The notes: generated by a model from the letters alone, not told the origin. DNA of 64,000 nt from Streptomyces pinistramenti (GCF_020564935.1 NZ_JAJCXB010000004.1:124001-188000), one strand, 5' to 3'. Shown: positions 1 to 11,132, numbered from the stretch's first letter. A program made the numbers and translations.

Positions 1-48
1 GCCCACCCGCACCACCCAGTGCCCGCCCCGTCCCCCCTGCCACGCAAA

Positions 49-87
49 AAACCCCGCCGGCCCTGGGGAAGGGCAGCGGCGGGGTTT
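49..87 (-). terminator. Intrinsic terminator downstream of rpsT
   Basis: An 11-bp perfect stem (AAACCCCGCCG at 49-59 with CGGCGGGGTTT at 77-87) encloses a 17-nt loop. Read on the minus strand it ends in a run of six T, so it best terminates rpsT. It could also stop a gene entering from the left edge. Bases 1-48 and 88-256 show no supported gene. Confidence 0.75.
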
Positions 88-256
88 CCCGTCAGTCTTC
101 GGGTCGTCCGGCGGAAGTCGCCGGTCGAGCCGGGGGCGCCGCACCCGCGTGGCGAACGCAGGCCGTGTGCGGCGCGGTGGTGCACCGTTCAGGGAGCGGA
201 GAGAGGGGCCGCTGGATCCCCGACGGCGGGGGTTTTGCAGGTCAGACGGAGATCGT

Positions 257-523
257 TCAGCCCTTGAGGCCGGCGACCTTCTTGGCCAGCGCCGACTTCT
301 TGTTGGCGGCGGCGTTCTTGTGGATGACACCCTTGCTGACGGCCTTGTCGAGCTTCTTGGCAGCCTCGGCCTGGGCGGTGGTGGCCTTCTGCAGGTCACC
401 GGCCTCCACGGCCTCGCGGGTGCGACGGATCGCGGTCTTCAGAGTGGACTTGACAGCCTTGTTGCGCTGACGAGCCTTCTCGTTGGTCTTGATCCGCTTC
501 ATCTGGGACTTGATGTTCGCCAC
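257..523 (-). CDS. rpsT: 30S ribosomal protein S20
   Basis: Primary 16S rRNA-binding protein of the small subunit. The 88-residue product begins [18 protein letters not shown] and is rich in Lys, Arg and Ala, the usual length and helical composition of S20. The start is GTG (523), preceded on the minus strand by an AAAAGG ribosome-binding site. It is transcribed divergently from lepA, as in other actinomycetes. Confidence 0.97.
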   Translation of the reverse strand: MANIKSQMKRIKTNEKARQRNKAVKSTLKTAIRRTREAVEAGDLQKATTAQAEAAKKLDKAVSKGVIHKNAAANKKSALAKKVAGLKG

Positions 524-597
524 GAAAGAGCCTTTTCAGGTTCGTTGGAGTTTCGAGTTGCGCCGCGCGCTTGAGAGGGCACGAAGCACAGTGGACC

Positions 598-627
598 AGG
601 CTACCAGCCGCGCCCACGGCGTCCCAA
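598..627 (-). promoter_or_regulatory. Candidate rpsT promoter
   Basis: On the minus strand TTGGGA (627-622) is followed by an 18-bp spacer and TAGCCT (603-598), a fair match to the housekeeping sigma consensus. It would leave an rpsT leader of about 70 nt. This is motif matching only. Confidence 0.4.
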
Positions 628-746
628 TCCGGTCCGGGGTCGCCCGGGAGCACCGCCCAAAACGGACCGACGGCGCCGCTCATGGGACGATGGGGAGGAC
701 GTCACACCCGAGTCCCGCCTACCCGCGTTCACTGAATGGACCCTGC

Positions 747-2618
747 GTGCCCGCGACCCCTACGAACGTGCCGGAGCCGAGCCGTACCGACCCGGCCCTC
801 CTCCGTAACTTCTGCATCATCGCGCACATCGACCACGGCAAGTCGACGCTCGCCGACCGGATGCTCCAGATCACCGGTGTCGTCGACCAGCGGCAGATGC
901 GCGCGCAGTACCTCGACCGCATGGACATCGAGCGCGAGCGCGGCATCACGATCAAGTCCCAGGCGGTGCGGCTCCCCTGGTCGCCTTCCGAGGGCGAGGA
1001 GCGGAGTGGGACGACCCACATCCTCAACATGATCGACACCCCCGGTCACGTCGACTTCACCTACGAGGTCTCCCGCTCGCTCGCGGCGTGCGAGGGCTGC
1101 GTCCTCCTCGTCGACGCCGCCCAGGGGATCGAGGCGCAGACCCTCGCCAACCTCTACCTGGCGATGGAGAACGACCTCACGATCATCCCGGTCCTCAACA
1201 AGATCGACCTGCCGGCCGCGCAGCCCGAGAAGTTCGCCGCCGAGCTGGCGAACCTCGTCGGCTGCGAGCCCGACGACGTCCTGCGGGTCTCCGCCAAGAC
1301 CGGTGTCGGCGTGGCCGAGCTGCTGAACAAGGTGGTCCGCGAGGTTCCGGCCCCGGTCGGCGTCAAGGACGCGCCCGCCCGCGCGATGATCTTCGACTCG
1401 GTCTACGACGCCTACCGCGGCGTGGTGACCTACGTGAAGGTCGTCGACGGCACGCTCAACAAGCGCGAGCGCATCCGGATGATGTCCACCGGCGCCGCCC
1501 ACGAACTGCTGGAGATCGGCACCAACTCGCCCGAGATGAAGGCCGCCGACGGCCTGTCCGTGGGCGAGGTGGGCTATCTGATCACCGGCGTGAAGGACGT
1601 CCGCCAGTCCAAGGTCGGCGACACCATCACGCAGCTCAGCAAGGGGGCGACCGAGCCGCTGGGCGGCTACAAGGACCCCAAGCCGATGGTGTTCTCCGGG
1701 CTCTACCCGCTGGACGGCTCGGACTACCCGGAGCTGCGCGAGGCCCTGGACAAGCTCCAGCTCAACGACGCCGCGCTGGTTTATGAGCCGGAGACCTCGG
1801 CGGCCCTCGGCTTCGGCTTCCGCGTGGGCTTCCTCGGCCTGCTGCACCTGGAGGTCATCCGCGAGCGACTGGAGCGCGAGTTCGGCCTCGAACTGATCGC
1901 CACCGCGCCCAACGTCGTCTACCAGGTGGACATGGAGGACGGCACCGAGTACGAGGTGACCAACCCCAGCGAGTTCCCCACGGGCAAGATCGACAAGGTG
2001 CACGAACCGGTCGTGCGGGCCACGGTCCTCGCGCCCAGCGAGTTCATCGGCGCGATCATGGAGCTGTGCCAGAACCGCCGCGGCGCGCTGCTCGGCATGG
2101 ACTACCTCTCCGAGGACCGCGTCGAGATCCGCTACACCCTGCCGCTCGCCGAGGTCGTCTTCGACTTCTTCGACCAGCTCAAGTCCAAGACCCGCGGCTA
2201 CGCCTCACTGGACTACGAGCCCACCGGCGAGCAGGTCGCCGACCTGGTCAAGGTCGACATCCTGCTGCACGGCGACAAGGTCGACGCGTTCTCCGCGATC
2301 TGCCACAAGGACAAGGCGTACGCCTACGGTGTGCGGCTGGTCGCCAAGCTGCGCGAGCTGATCCCGCGGCAGGGCTTCGAGGTGCCGATCCAGGCCGCCA
2401 TCGGCAGCCGGGTCATCGCCCGTGAGACGGTCCGCGCGATCCGCAAGGACGTCCTCGCCAAGTGCTACGGCGGCGACATCTCGCGTAAGCGGAAGCTGCT
2501 GGAGAAGCAGAAGGAAGGCAAGAAGCGGATGAAGATGGTCGGCAGCGTGGAGGTGCCCCAGGAGGCATTCATCGCGGTGCTGTCCTCGGACTCCGACGGG
2601 GACAAGTCGAAGAAGTGA
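747..2618 (+). CDS. lepA: Elongation factor 4 (LepA), ribosome-associated GTPase
   Basis: Translational GTPase that acts on ribosomes during initiation or stalled elongation. The 623-residue protein has G1 AHIDHGKS (residues 26-33), DTPGH (97-101) and NKID (151-154). The C-terminal LepA-specific tail is Lys/Arg rich ([18 protein letters not shown]). I chose the GTG at 747, which gives [16 protein letters not shown], the usual actinobacterial N-terminus. The frame stays open upstream to 483, but that part overlaps the rpsT start and looks non-coding. The Shine-Dalgarno is weak (TGAATGGA). Confidence 0.96.
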   Translation: MPATPTNVPEPSRTDPALLRNFCIIAHIDHGKSTLADRMLQITGVVDQRQMRAQYLDRMDIERERGITIKSQAVRLPWSPSEGEERSGTTHILNMIDTPGHVDFTYEVSRSLAACEGCVLLVDAAQGIEAQTLANLYLAMENDLTIIPVLNKIDLPAAQPEKFAAELANLVGCEPDDVLRVSAKTGVGVAELLNKVVREVPAPVGVKDAPARAMIFDSVYDAYRGVVTYVKVVDGTLNKRERIRMMSTGAAHELLEIGTNSPEMKAADGLSVGEVGYLITGVKDVRQSKVGDTITQLSKGATEPLGGYKDPKPMVFSGLYPLDGSDYPELREALDKLQLNDAALVYEPETSAALGFGFRVGFLGLLHLEVIRERLEREFGLELIATAPNVVYQVDMEDGTEYEVTNPSEFPTGKIDKVHEPVVRATVLAPSEFIGAIMELCQNRRGALLGMDYLSEDRVEIRYTLPLAEVVFDFFDQLKSKTRGYASLDYEPTGEQVADLVKVDILLHGDKVDAFSAICHKDKAYAYGVRLVAKLRELIPRQGFEVPIQAAIGSRVIARETVRAIRKDVLAKCYGGDISRKRKLLEKQKEGKKRMKMVGSVEVPQEAFIAVLSSDSDGDKSKK

Positions 2619-2723
2619 CCTCGGGCGGGCGGCTCCCGGGCGGCCCGCGTGAGCGCCGTCCGGCGGGTGCTCCTCGCGCCTGGTATGCCGTGCGTTCCGG
2701 GTGAGTCCGGTCACGTGCCGGGC

Positions 2724-2758
2724 AGGGCGCCGGTCCCTCTCAGGGGGCCGGCGCCCTT
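2724..2758 (+). terminator. Hairpin terminator after lepA
   Basis: AGGGCGCCGG (2724-2733) pairs with CCGGCGCCCT (2748-2757) over a 14-nt loop, about 105 nt after the lepA stop. The U tract is poor, as is common in this GC range. The rest of 2619-2987 shows no supported gene. Confidence 0.55.
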
Positions 2759-2987
2759 GCCGTTTCCCGGGGCGTGGCAGGGCGGCCGGGAGGTGCGGGA
2801 CAGGCAGTCGGAGGGGTGCATTCCGCTTTTGGCGGGAGTCCCGGAGTGTGCCGTCGTAGGGGTGGCCGGAGCGCGGGGTGACGGGGCGCTCGCACCCTGC
2901 ACGCACGGCGGGAGGCGCCGCGTGAACCAGTCGGCCGCAGACCCTTACGTGGCGGCGCAACGGGGCCTACTCTGATCACTGCTCAAA

Positions 2988-3005
2988 GGTTACTCGCGAG
3001 TCACC
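2988..3005. promoter_or_regulatory. 18-bp palindrome, likely operator of the acyl-CoA synthetase gene
   Basis: GGTTACTCGCGAGTCACC has 9-nt arms with a single mismatch and the perfect core ACTCGCGAGT. It lies 28 bp before the GTG start, where a repressor would block transcription or early elongation. The size and symmetry suit a TetR-family dimer; the protein that binds it is unknown. Confidence 0.55.
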
Positions 3006-3033
3006 AGCAACGAAGCGGGCCCCGGAGGATGCC

Positions 3034-4923
<1,890 letters not shown>

Positions 4924-5290
4924 CGGGGCGTACGGGGCGCGACGGGACGCGCACGGAGCAGCCGGGGCGCGGCGCCCATCCCGGCGCACGGATGTCACGG
5001 CGGGGCGGTACGGAACGGCGTGGGGCGGACGGGACGGCAGTGGCGGCAGTGGTGCCGCGGCCGTCGGGGAGCCGTCCCGGCGTCGTCCGCGCCACCCCGC
5101 GCTGCTGTGCGCGGGCGCGTGCCGGGACGCCGCGCTCCCCCCGGTTGTCCATACATCTTCACCGTCCGCAGCGACGGAGCACCCCGTCTGACCACCTTCT
5201 TCAGTGACTCGGTGCTTATGCCCGCGCTCGGTCTGTCACTCTGTCGGTGGTGCATTCGGCGAGATGGCGGAGCTGCTCGGGAGTTGCTGA

Positions 5291-7450
5291 ATGAGGACGA
5301 GTACTGCGACTGCAACTGGATTCCAGCGGGACACCGACGCGGTGGGCGGGGTCGCGACCGGCACGGGCCGGGACGGCACGGGCTCCCGCAGCGCCGCGCT
5401 GACCGGCACGCCGCGCGCCGCGTCCGACGCCCGCCGGTTCGTCCGCGGCACGCTCGCCGACTGGACGGCGCAGCGGCTCCCGGGCGCCGAAGCGCTCACC
5501 GAACGGCTGGCGGAGGAAGCGTTATTGCTGGTCAGTGAGCTGGTCACGAACGCCGTGGTGCACGCGGGCACCGACGTGGAACTGCACTGCCGCCTCGAAG
5601 CGGACACCGCACCGGACGGCCCAGGCCTCGTCGTCGAGGTGTCCGACCACCACCCCACCCGCCCGGTGCGCGGCCACCGGCACTCCGGTCTGCCGGACGG
5701 GGCGGGCCACGGCCTGCAACTGGTCGGCGCGGTCGCCGAATCCTGGGGCATCACCTACCGCCGCGCGATGAAGACCGTATGGTTCCGGCTCGCCCCGGGC
5801 ACCGCGGACGACGGCCCGGATCCCGGCGACGCGGTACCCGGCGCACGGGCCCCGGCCGCCCCGCTGACCGGCGTCCCTGCGGCCCGCCCCGCCCCGGACG
5901 CCGCGATCGGCTACGGCGCGGCCGGGCACGAGCCGGACCCCTGCGCCACCGACCGCTACCAGCCGGCTCCCTACGGCGCCGACCGCTACGAGCCGGCCCC
6001 TTACGACACCGACCGCTACGACGCCGACGACGGCCGGTCCGACGCCCCGTACACCTACGGCTACGGATACGGCTACGGCGCGGCCTACGGTGCCCCGCCC
6101 AGGCCCGCGGCCGACTGGCTCACGCACGGCGCACCGACCTTCCTCGCCGAGGCGTCCGACCTGCTGTCCGGCCACCTCGACGCCGACCAAGTAGCCTCCC
6201 TCGCCGCCCAGTTGACCGTGCCCCGGCTCGCCGACTGGTGCGCGGTGTGGCTGTACGACGGGGAAGCCGGCGGGCCGGTACCCGGCGCCGCAGGGGACGA
6301 CGGGCCGCCGCGGCTGTCCGGCGTCTGGCACTCCTGCGAGGCCCGGATCGATGCCCTGCGGCTCGTCCTGGAGAAGGCCCCGCCACCGGCCGCCGACCGC
6401 GGCACCGAAGGCTCGGCCGTCCCCTGGCCGTGGCCCGACGAACCGGGCGGCTACGGCGGCGCCGCGCTGGCCTGCCCGCTGGTCAGCGGCGGCCGCAGGC
6501 TCGGCACTGTCCTGATCGGCCGGGCCGGACTGCTGCGATTCCCCGCCGGGCTGACCGGCCTGATCGAGGACCTGTGCCGCCGGGTCGCCCGCGCGGTGGC
6601 CACCGCCCGCGCCTACAGCAAACAGGAGCGCATCAGCCAGGTGCTCCAGCGCCGGCTGCTGCCCCACGGCCGCGCGCAGGTCCCCGGCGTCGCATCGGCG
6701 GTGGTCTACGAACCGCGGGCAGGCGCCTGGGCGGGCGGCGACTTCTGGGACCTCTTCGAGGCGGGCGACGGCCGCTGGTGCTTCGCCCTGGGCGACGTCT
6801 GCGGCAGCGGCCCGGAAGCGGCGGCGGTCACCGGACTGGCCAGGCCGGTGCTGCGGCTGCTGGCCCGCGACGGCTTCGGCGTCGCGGAGGTGCTGGACCG
6901 GCTCAACAAGACCATGGCGCGGGAGGCGGCCGACTCCGTCGCGGCCGTGGCCGCAGCGGTCGCCGCCGGAGCCGGCGTCCAGGCCCCGGTCGAGATCCGC
7001 GACGAGGGCGAACAGGCCCGCTTCCTCTCCCTCCTCTACGGCGAGATCGTGCCCCGCCCCGGCGGCACCGGCGGCGCCCGCTGCACCCTCGCCAGCGCCG
7101 GCCACCCGCTGCCGCTGGTGCTGGGCACCGACGGCACGGTCCGGGTCGCCGCCGCGCCGCAGATGCTGCTGGGGGTGGTCGGCGACGCGACGTACGAGAG
7201 CGAGTCCTTCGACCTCGCCCCCGGCGAGACGCTGCTGTGCGTCACCGACGGCGTCACCGAGCGCCGCTCAGGACGCAACCAGTTCGACGACGATGACGGC
7301 CTGGCCACCGCCCTGGCCGCCTGCGCGGGCCTGGACGCGAGCGCGATTGCCGAACGCATCCGCCGCGCCGTCCACGGCTTCTCGCCGACCCCGCCCGACG
7401 ACGACCTGGCCCTCCTCGTCCTCCAGGCGGCGGCGGACGGAACGCCGTAG
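5291..7450 (+). CDS. HATPase-GAF-PP2C (SpoIIE-type) serine phosphatase
   Basis: A 719-residue partner-switching regulator with three modules. Residues ~35-175 form an anti-sigma-type HATPase (ELVTNAVVHA, GHGLQLV); ~275-440 resemble a GAF sensor; ~445-715 are a PP2C/SpoIIE phosphatase (GGDFWDLFE, LGDVCGSG, LCVTDGVTERR, DDDLALLVL). Kinase and phosphatase for an anti-sigma-antagonist cycle are therefore in one polypeptide. The ~90-residue linker is Tyr/Asp/Pro rich with near repeats (DRYQPAPYGADRYEPAPY) and then YGYGYGYG. An in-frame TGA directly precedes ATG 5291, so the protein cannot start earlier. No cognate STAS protein is next to it. Confidence 0.88.
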   Translation: MRTSTATATGFQRDTDAVGGVATGTGRDGTGSRSAALTGTPRAASDARRFVRGTLADWTAQRLPGAEALTERLAEEALLLVSELVTNAVVHAGTDVELHCRLEADTAPDGPGLVVEVSDHHPTRPVRGHRHSGLPDGAGHGLQLVGAVAESWGITYRRAMKTVWFRLAPGTADDGPDPGDAVPGARAPAAPLTGVPAARPAPDAAIGYGAAGHEPDPCATDRYQPAPYGADRYEPAPYDTDRYDADDGRSDAPYTYGYGYGYGAAYGAPPRPAADWLTHGAPTFLAEASDLLSGHLDADQVASLAAQLTVPRLADWCAVWLYDGEAGGPVPGAAGDDGPPRLSGVWHSCEARIDALRLVLEKAPPPAADRGTEGSAVPWPWPDEPGGYGGAALACPLVSGGRRLGTVLIGRAGLLRFPAGLTGLIEDLCRRVARAVATARAYSKQERISQVLQRRLLPHGRAQVPGVASAVVYEPRAGAWAGGDFWDLFEAGDGRWCFALGDVCGSGPEAAAVTGLARPVLRLLARDGFGVAEVLDRLNKTMAREAADSVAAVAAAVAAGAGVQAPVEIRDEGEQARFLSLLYGEIVPRPGGTGGARCTLASAGHPLPLVLGTDGTVRVAAAPQMLLGVVGDATYESESFDLAPGETLLCVTDGVTERRSGRNQFDDDDGLATALAACAGLDASAIAERIRRAVHGFSPTPPDDDLALLVLQAAADGTP

Positions 7451-7494
7451 CCCGGTCTCCGGGCGGACGGGAGCGACCGCGTCCCCGCATGACG

Positions 7495-7500
7495 GACAAT
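7495..7500 (+). promoter_or_regulatory. -10-like hexamer for a leaderless hemW transcript
   Basis: GACAAT is followed by exactly 7 nt and then ATG 7508, with no ribosome-binding site. Transcription would begin at the A of the start codon. Confidence 0.5.
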
Positions 7501-7507
7501 GGATCCC

Positions 7508-8740
7508 ATGCCTTCCGCACTGCCCGACGGTGAGCCGATGCCCGAGGACGGGGCGCTGCCCGGTCACGCACTGGCCCAGGCCGCCGACCGTCCCCTCGGC
7601 TTCTATCTGCACGTGCCGTACTGCGCGACCCGCTGCGGCTACTGCGACTTCAACACCTACACCGCGAGCGAGCTGCGCGGCTCCGGCGGCGCCCTGGCCT
7701 CCCGCGACAACTACGCCGACCACGTCGTCGAGGAGATCCGGCTGGCCCGCAAGGTGCTGGGCGACGACCCGCGCCCGGTCGAGACGGTCTTCGTCGGCGG
7801 CGGCACCCCGACCCTGCTGCCCGCCGCCGACCTCGCGAAGATGCTCGCCGCCATCCGCGAGGAATTCGGCCTCGCCCCGCACGCCGAGATCACCACCGAG
7901 GCCAACCCGGAATCCGTCGACCCGCGCTACCTCGCCGGGCTGCGCGAAGGCGGCTTCAACCGCGTCTCCTTCGGCATGCAGAGCGCCCGGCAGCACGTCC
8001 TGAAGATCCTCGACCGCACGCACACCCCGGGCCGCCCCGAGGCGTGCGTCGCGGAGGCCCGCGCGGCCGGTTTTGAGCACGTCAACCTCGACCTGATCTA
8101 CGGCACCCCGGGCGAGAGCGACGACGACTGGCGCGCCACCCTGGACGCCGCGCTCGCCGCAGGACCCGACCACGTCTCCGCGTACGCCCTGATCGTCGAG
8201 GAAGGCACCCAGCTGGCCCGCCGGATCCGCCGCGGCGAGGTCCCGATGACCGACGACGACGTGCACGCCGACCGGTACCTGATCGCCGACGAACGCCTCG
8301 CCGCGGCCGGCTTCCGCTGGTACGAGGTCTCCAACTGGGCCACCACGGACGCCGCCCGCTGCCGCCACAACGAGCTGTACTGGACCGGCGCCGACTGGTG
8401 GGGCGCGGGCCCCGGCGCCCACAGCCACGTCGGCGGCGTCCGCTGGTGGAACGTCAAGCACCCCGGCGCCTACGCCCAGGCACTCGCCGAAGGCCGCTCC
8501 CCGGGCGCCGGGCGCGAGATCCTGCCCGCCGAGGACCGCCGCGTCGAACGCATCCTCCTGGAACTGCGGCTCTCCGACGGCTGCCCCCTGAACCTGCTCG
8601 CCCCACAGGGCGCCCGCGCCGCCGCCCGCGCACTGGCCGACGGCCTGCTGGAAGCGGCCCCGTACGAAGCCGGCCGGGCCGTCCTGACGCTCCGCGGGCG
8701 GCTGCTGGCCGACGCGGTGGTGCGGGATCTGGTGGACTAG
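7508..8740 (+). CDS. hemW: Radical SAM heme chaperone HemW
   Basis: Radical SAM protein that binds and delivers heme. The 410-residue product has C39-x3-C43-x2-C46 followed by DF. HemW has Phe after the cluster, whereas coproporphyrinogen dehydrogenase HemN has CxxxCxxCxC, so HemW is preferred over the common HemN label. GGGTPTLLPAADL and the C-terminal HemN-like domain are present. I prefer ATG 7508 over ATG 7499 because GACAAT lies 7 nt before it and the 7499 ATG is inside that hexamer. Confidence 0.9.
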   Translation: MPSALPDGEPMPEDGALPGHALAQAADRPLGFYLHVPYCATRCGYCDFNTYTASELRGSGGALASRDNYADHVVEEIRLARKVLGDDPRPVETVFVGGGTPTLLPAADLAKMLAAIREEFGLAPHAEITTEANPESVDPRYLAGLREGGFNRVSFGMQSARQHVLKILDRTHTPGRPEACVAEARAAGFEHVNLDLIYGTPGESDDDWRATLDAALAAGPDHVSAYALIVEEGTQLARRIRRGEVPMTDDDVHADRYLIADERLAAAGFRWYEVSNWATTDAARCRHNELYWTGADWWGAGPGAHSHVGGVRWWNVKHPGAYAQALAEGRSPGAGREILPAEDRRVERILLELRLSDGCPLNLLAPQGARAAARALADGLLEAAPYEAGRAVLTLRGRLLADAVVRDLVD

Positions 8741-8850
8741 GAGGCGTCAGGACTCGGACGAGTGAACCGATGCGGGTGCGCTGCGCCCCCGCCTACGCTC
8801 TCCCTTGGCTGCCGCTAAATGCACGCGGCGTGATGTGGAGGGCCACGGAG

Positions 8851-9438
8851 ATGACCGCTGTGGATGAACGGATGACGACCGACGCCACCGAAATCTTCGA
8901 GAACCTGGAGGTTCCCGAGGGTTACAAGGCGGAACTCCTGTGGGGGGACATTGTGATGATGGCCGGGCCCGACTGGGTCCACAACGACATCATCGAGCGG
9001 GTGGCGGACCAGATTCCGCGGGCCCGATGGCACCGCAAGCAGACACAGGACATCGCCATTCCGCAGGAGGTCAGCGAGCCTCAGCCCGACCTCGTCGTGC
9101 TCGAACGCGGCGCGTTCGAGGGGCCGGGACGCCTTGTCCCCGTGGAGGCGGTGACGCTTCTTGTGGAGGTCGTGTCGAAGAGCAGCGTCGATCGTGACTA
9201 CGGCGAGAAGCGTGCTCTCTACGCAGCGGGCGGGGTTCCCCTGTACCTGATCATCGACCCCATGGAGGCCCAGTGCGTCCTGCTCAGCAAGCCGTCGGGA
9301 AGCGGCCCGGAGGCTGACTACGAGGTGGACGTGGCCACGAAGTTCGGCCGGCCGGTGCCGCTGGAACCGCTCGGCGTCGAGCTGGACACCACGGAGTTCG
9401 AGACCCTCCCCCCGGTCAAGCGTCACCGCCGCCCGTAA
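8851..9438 (+). CDS. Uma2 family (DUF820) PD-(D/E)xK nuclease-like protein
   Basis: The 195-residue protein has the Uma2 fold signature: YKAELLWGDIVMM, QPDLVVLERG (the PD motif) and LLVEVVSKSSVDRDYGEKRALYAAGGVPLYLIID, which contains the ExxS and K positions. The family is abundant in Streptomyces, is assigned to restriction-like endonucleases by fold, and lacks a settled cellular role. ATG 8851 has GGAGGG about 9 nt upstream. Its last 23 bp overlap the 3' end of the convergent DUF3097 gene. Confidence 0.82.
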   Translation: MTAVDERMTTDATEIFENLEVPEGYKAELLWGDIVMMAGPDWVHNDIIERVADQIPRARWHRKQTQDIAIPQEVSEPQPDLVVLERGAFEGPGRLVPVEAVTLLVEVVSKSSVDRDYGEKRALYAAGGVPLYLIIDPMEAQCVLLSKPSGSGPEADYEVDVATKFGRPVPLEPLGVELDTTEFETLPPVKRHRRP

Positions 9439-10249
9439 CGAAGTCGATCAGCTCCTCCACCCGCCCGAGCAGCGCCGGTTCGAGGTCGCGGTAGGAGCGG
9501 ACGCCGGACAGGATCCGCTGCCAGGCCGCGCCGGTGTTCTCCGGCCAGCCCAGAGCCCGGCAGACGCCCGTCTTCCAGTCCTGGCCACGCGGCACGGAAG
9601 GCCAGGCGGGGATGCCCACGGACGACGGCTTCACGGCCTCCCAGACGTCGATGTGGGGGTGGCCGACGACCAGCGTGTTCACATCCGTCACCTCCGCCGC
9701 GATCCGGGACTCCTTCGAGCCGGGCACGAGGTGGTCGACGAGGACGCCGAGCCTGGCGTCGGGGCCGGGCGAGAAGGAGCGGACGATCGCCGGGAGGTCG
9801 TCGATGCCCTCCAGGTACTCCACGACGACCCCCTCGATGCGCAGGTCGTCGCCCCACACCCGCTCCACCAGCTCCGCGTCGTGCCGGCCCTCCACATAGA
9901 TACGGCCGGCCCGCGCGACGCGGGCGCGGGCGCCGGGGACCGCGACCGAGCCGGACGCCGTACGGGCCGGGGCGCTCGGCGCGGGGCGGCCCGCGGGGCG
10001 TACGAGGGTGACGACCTTGCCCTCCAGGAGGAAGCCGCGCGGTTCCATCGGGAAGACGCGGTGCTTGCCGAAGCGGTCCTCCAGGGTGACCGTCGGGCCC
10101 TGCGCCGACTTCTCGCAGCGGATCACCGCGCCGCAGAAGCCCGTGGTGACCTCCTCGACCACCAGATCGGGCTCGGCCGCCACTTCGGGGGCGGGGCGCT
10201 GCTTCTTCCAGGGCGGGGTGAGGTCGGCGTTGTAGCGCTTGCTCTGCAT
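9416..10249 (-). CDS. DUF3097 family protein
   Basis: A 277-residue conserved actinobacterial protein of unknown function, starting MQSKRYNADLTPPWKKQR. The middle has an RNA/DNA-binding-like beta region (TVTLEDRFGKHRVFPMEPRGFLLEG). RIYVEGRHDAELVERVWGDD then resembles the first acidic motif of a Toprim fold, and GVLVDHLVPGSKE could supply the second; that reading is inference. It sits between hemW and hrcA on the opposite strand and overlaps the Uma2 gene tail to tail. Confidence 0.85.
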   Translation of the reverse strand: MQSKRYNADLTPPWKKQRPAPEVAAEPDLVVEEVTTGFCGAVIRCEKSAQGPTVTLEDRFGKHRVFPMEPRGFLLEGKVVTLVRPAGRPAPSAPARTASGSVAVPGARARVARAGRIYVEGRHDAELVERVWGDDLRIEGVVVEYLEGIDDLPAIVRSFSPGPDARLGVLVDHLVPGSKESRIAAEVTDVNTLVVGHPHIDVWEAVKPSSVGIPAWPSVPRGQDWKTGVCRALGWPENTGAAWQRILSGVRSYRDLEPALLGRVEELIDFVTGGGDA

Positions 10250-10367
10250 GGGGTCTGCGGACCTGTTCTGTGGCGAAGGGCGCGGGGCGCTCGGTGGGCA
10301 CGGAAGGGCGGTGCAAAGGTGTCGGCACCGCGGCGGGGCGGTGCGGAAGATACGGGGAAGGCGCCGG

Positions 10368-11102
10368 TCAGGCGGGGGACACGCCGAAGCGGGCGGCGAG
10401 CGTGTCGCGCTGCTCACGGACGAAACGGGCATCCACAACAGCACCGTGCCCCGGCACGTACACGGCGTCCTCACCGCCCAGGGCCAGCAGCCGGTCCAGC
10501 GCGGCGGGCCACTGCCGTACCAGCGCGTCCGGCCCTGCGGACGGTTCGCCGGACTCCTCGACCAGGTCGCCGCAGAAGACGACTTCGGGTGCGCCGGGCC
10601 GGTCCGCGGCGAGTACCGCCAGGTCGTGCGCGGTGTGGCCGGGGCCGACGTTGGCGAGCAGCACCTGCCGGCCGCCGAGGTCCACGGTCAGCTCGCCGTG
10701 CACGAGACGGTGCGGGCGCACCAGCAGGTCGGCGGCGTCCGCGGCCGCGTCCGGATCGACGCCGTGCCGCACCGCGTCGAGCCGCAGGGCGTCGCCCCCG
10801 CGCGCCAGCAGCTCGTCCATCCCGGCCGCGGCGAACACCTGCACCCCGGCGAAGGCCGCGGCGCCCAGCACGTGGTCGAAGTGGGGATGGGTCAGCGCGA
10901 GATGCGTCACGTCGCGGCCGAGCACCGTGAGGACGGAGCGGCGCAGGCCGGCGCCGTCGCGCAGGGTCGCGCCGGTGTCCACCAGCAGGACGCCATCCGT
11001 TCCCGCGATGACGCCGACGGTCTCGTCCCAGCCCGGCATCCGGCGTCTGGCGATGTGCTCACCGAGCCGTTCCCACCCGGCCTCTTCCCAAGTCGTGCGC
11101 AT
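10368..11102 (-). CDS. MBL-fold metallo-hydrolase
   Basis: A 244-residue metallo-beta-lactamase-fold enzyme with the metal motif THPHFDHVLG, a later GPGHTAHDL and VFCGDLVEESGEP (bridging Asp), and VYVPGHG. These are hydrolase features without a substrate signature. It has no Shine-Dalgarno. TAGCGT lies 6 nt before the ATG inside a 24-bp dyad, so it is probably a leaderless, tightly repressed transcript. Confidence 0.87.
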   Translation of the reverse strand: MRTTWEEAGWERLGEHIARRRMPGWDETVGVIAGTDGVLLVDTGATLRDGAGLRRSVLTVLGRDVTHLALTHPHFDHVLGAAAFAGVQVFAAAGMDELLARGGDALRLDAVRHGVDPDAAADAADLLVRPHRLVHGELTVDLGGRQVLLANVGPGHTAHDLAVLAADRPGAPEVVFCGDLVEESGEPSAGPDALVRQWPAALDRLLALGGEDAVYVPGHGAVVDARFVREQRDTLAARFGVSPA

Positions 11103-11108
11103 GCCGAG

Positions 11109-11132
11109 ACGCTATCGGTATCGCGATAGCGT
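11109..11132. promoter_or_regulatory. 24-bp dyad overlapping the MBL gene -10
   Basis: ACGCTATCG (11109-11117) and CGATAGCGT (11124-11132) are perfect 9-nt arms around a 6-nt centre that adds another TATCG. The minus-strand TAGCGT (11114-11109) in the first arm is the apparent -10. A dimeric repressor bound here would cover the promoter. No regulator gene is adjacent except hrcA, whose CIRCE site is different. Confidence 0.55.

Noticed and set aside
729..2003. Long antisense open frame across lepA
   Set aside because: Composition mirrors the GC-rich third positions of lepA; no motif or ribosome-binding site. The same reasoning removes most long opposite-strand frames in this window.
7508..8740. 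Oxygen-independent coproporphyrinogen dehydrogenase HemN
   Set aside because: The cluster motif is CxxxCxxCDF, lacking the extra cysteine of HemN, so HemW is the better call.
10368..11102. Calling this MBL protein a beta-lactamase or glyoxalase II
   Set aside because: Only generic metal motifs are present; substrate-specific residues cannot be recognised, so a generic name is kept.
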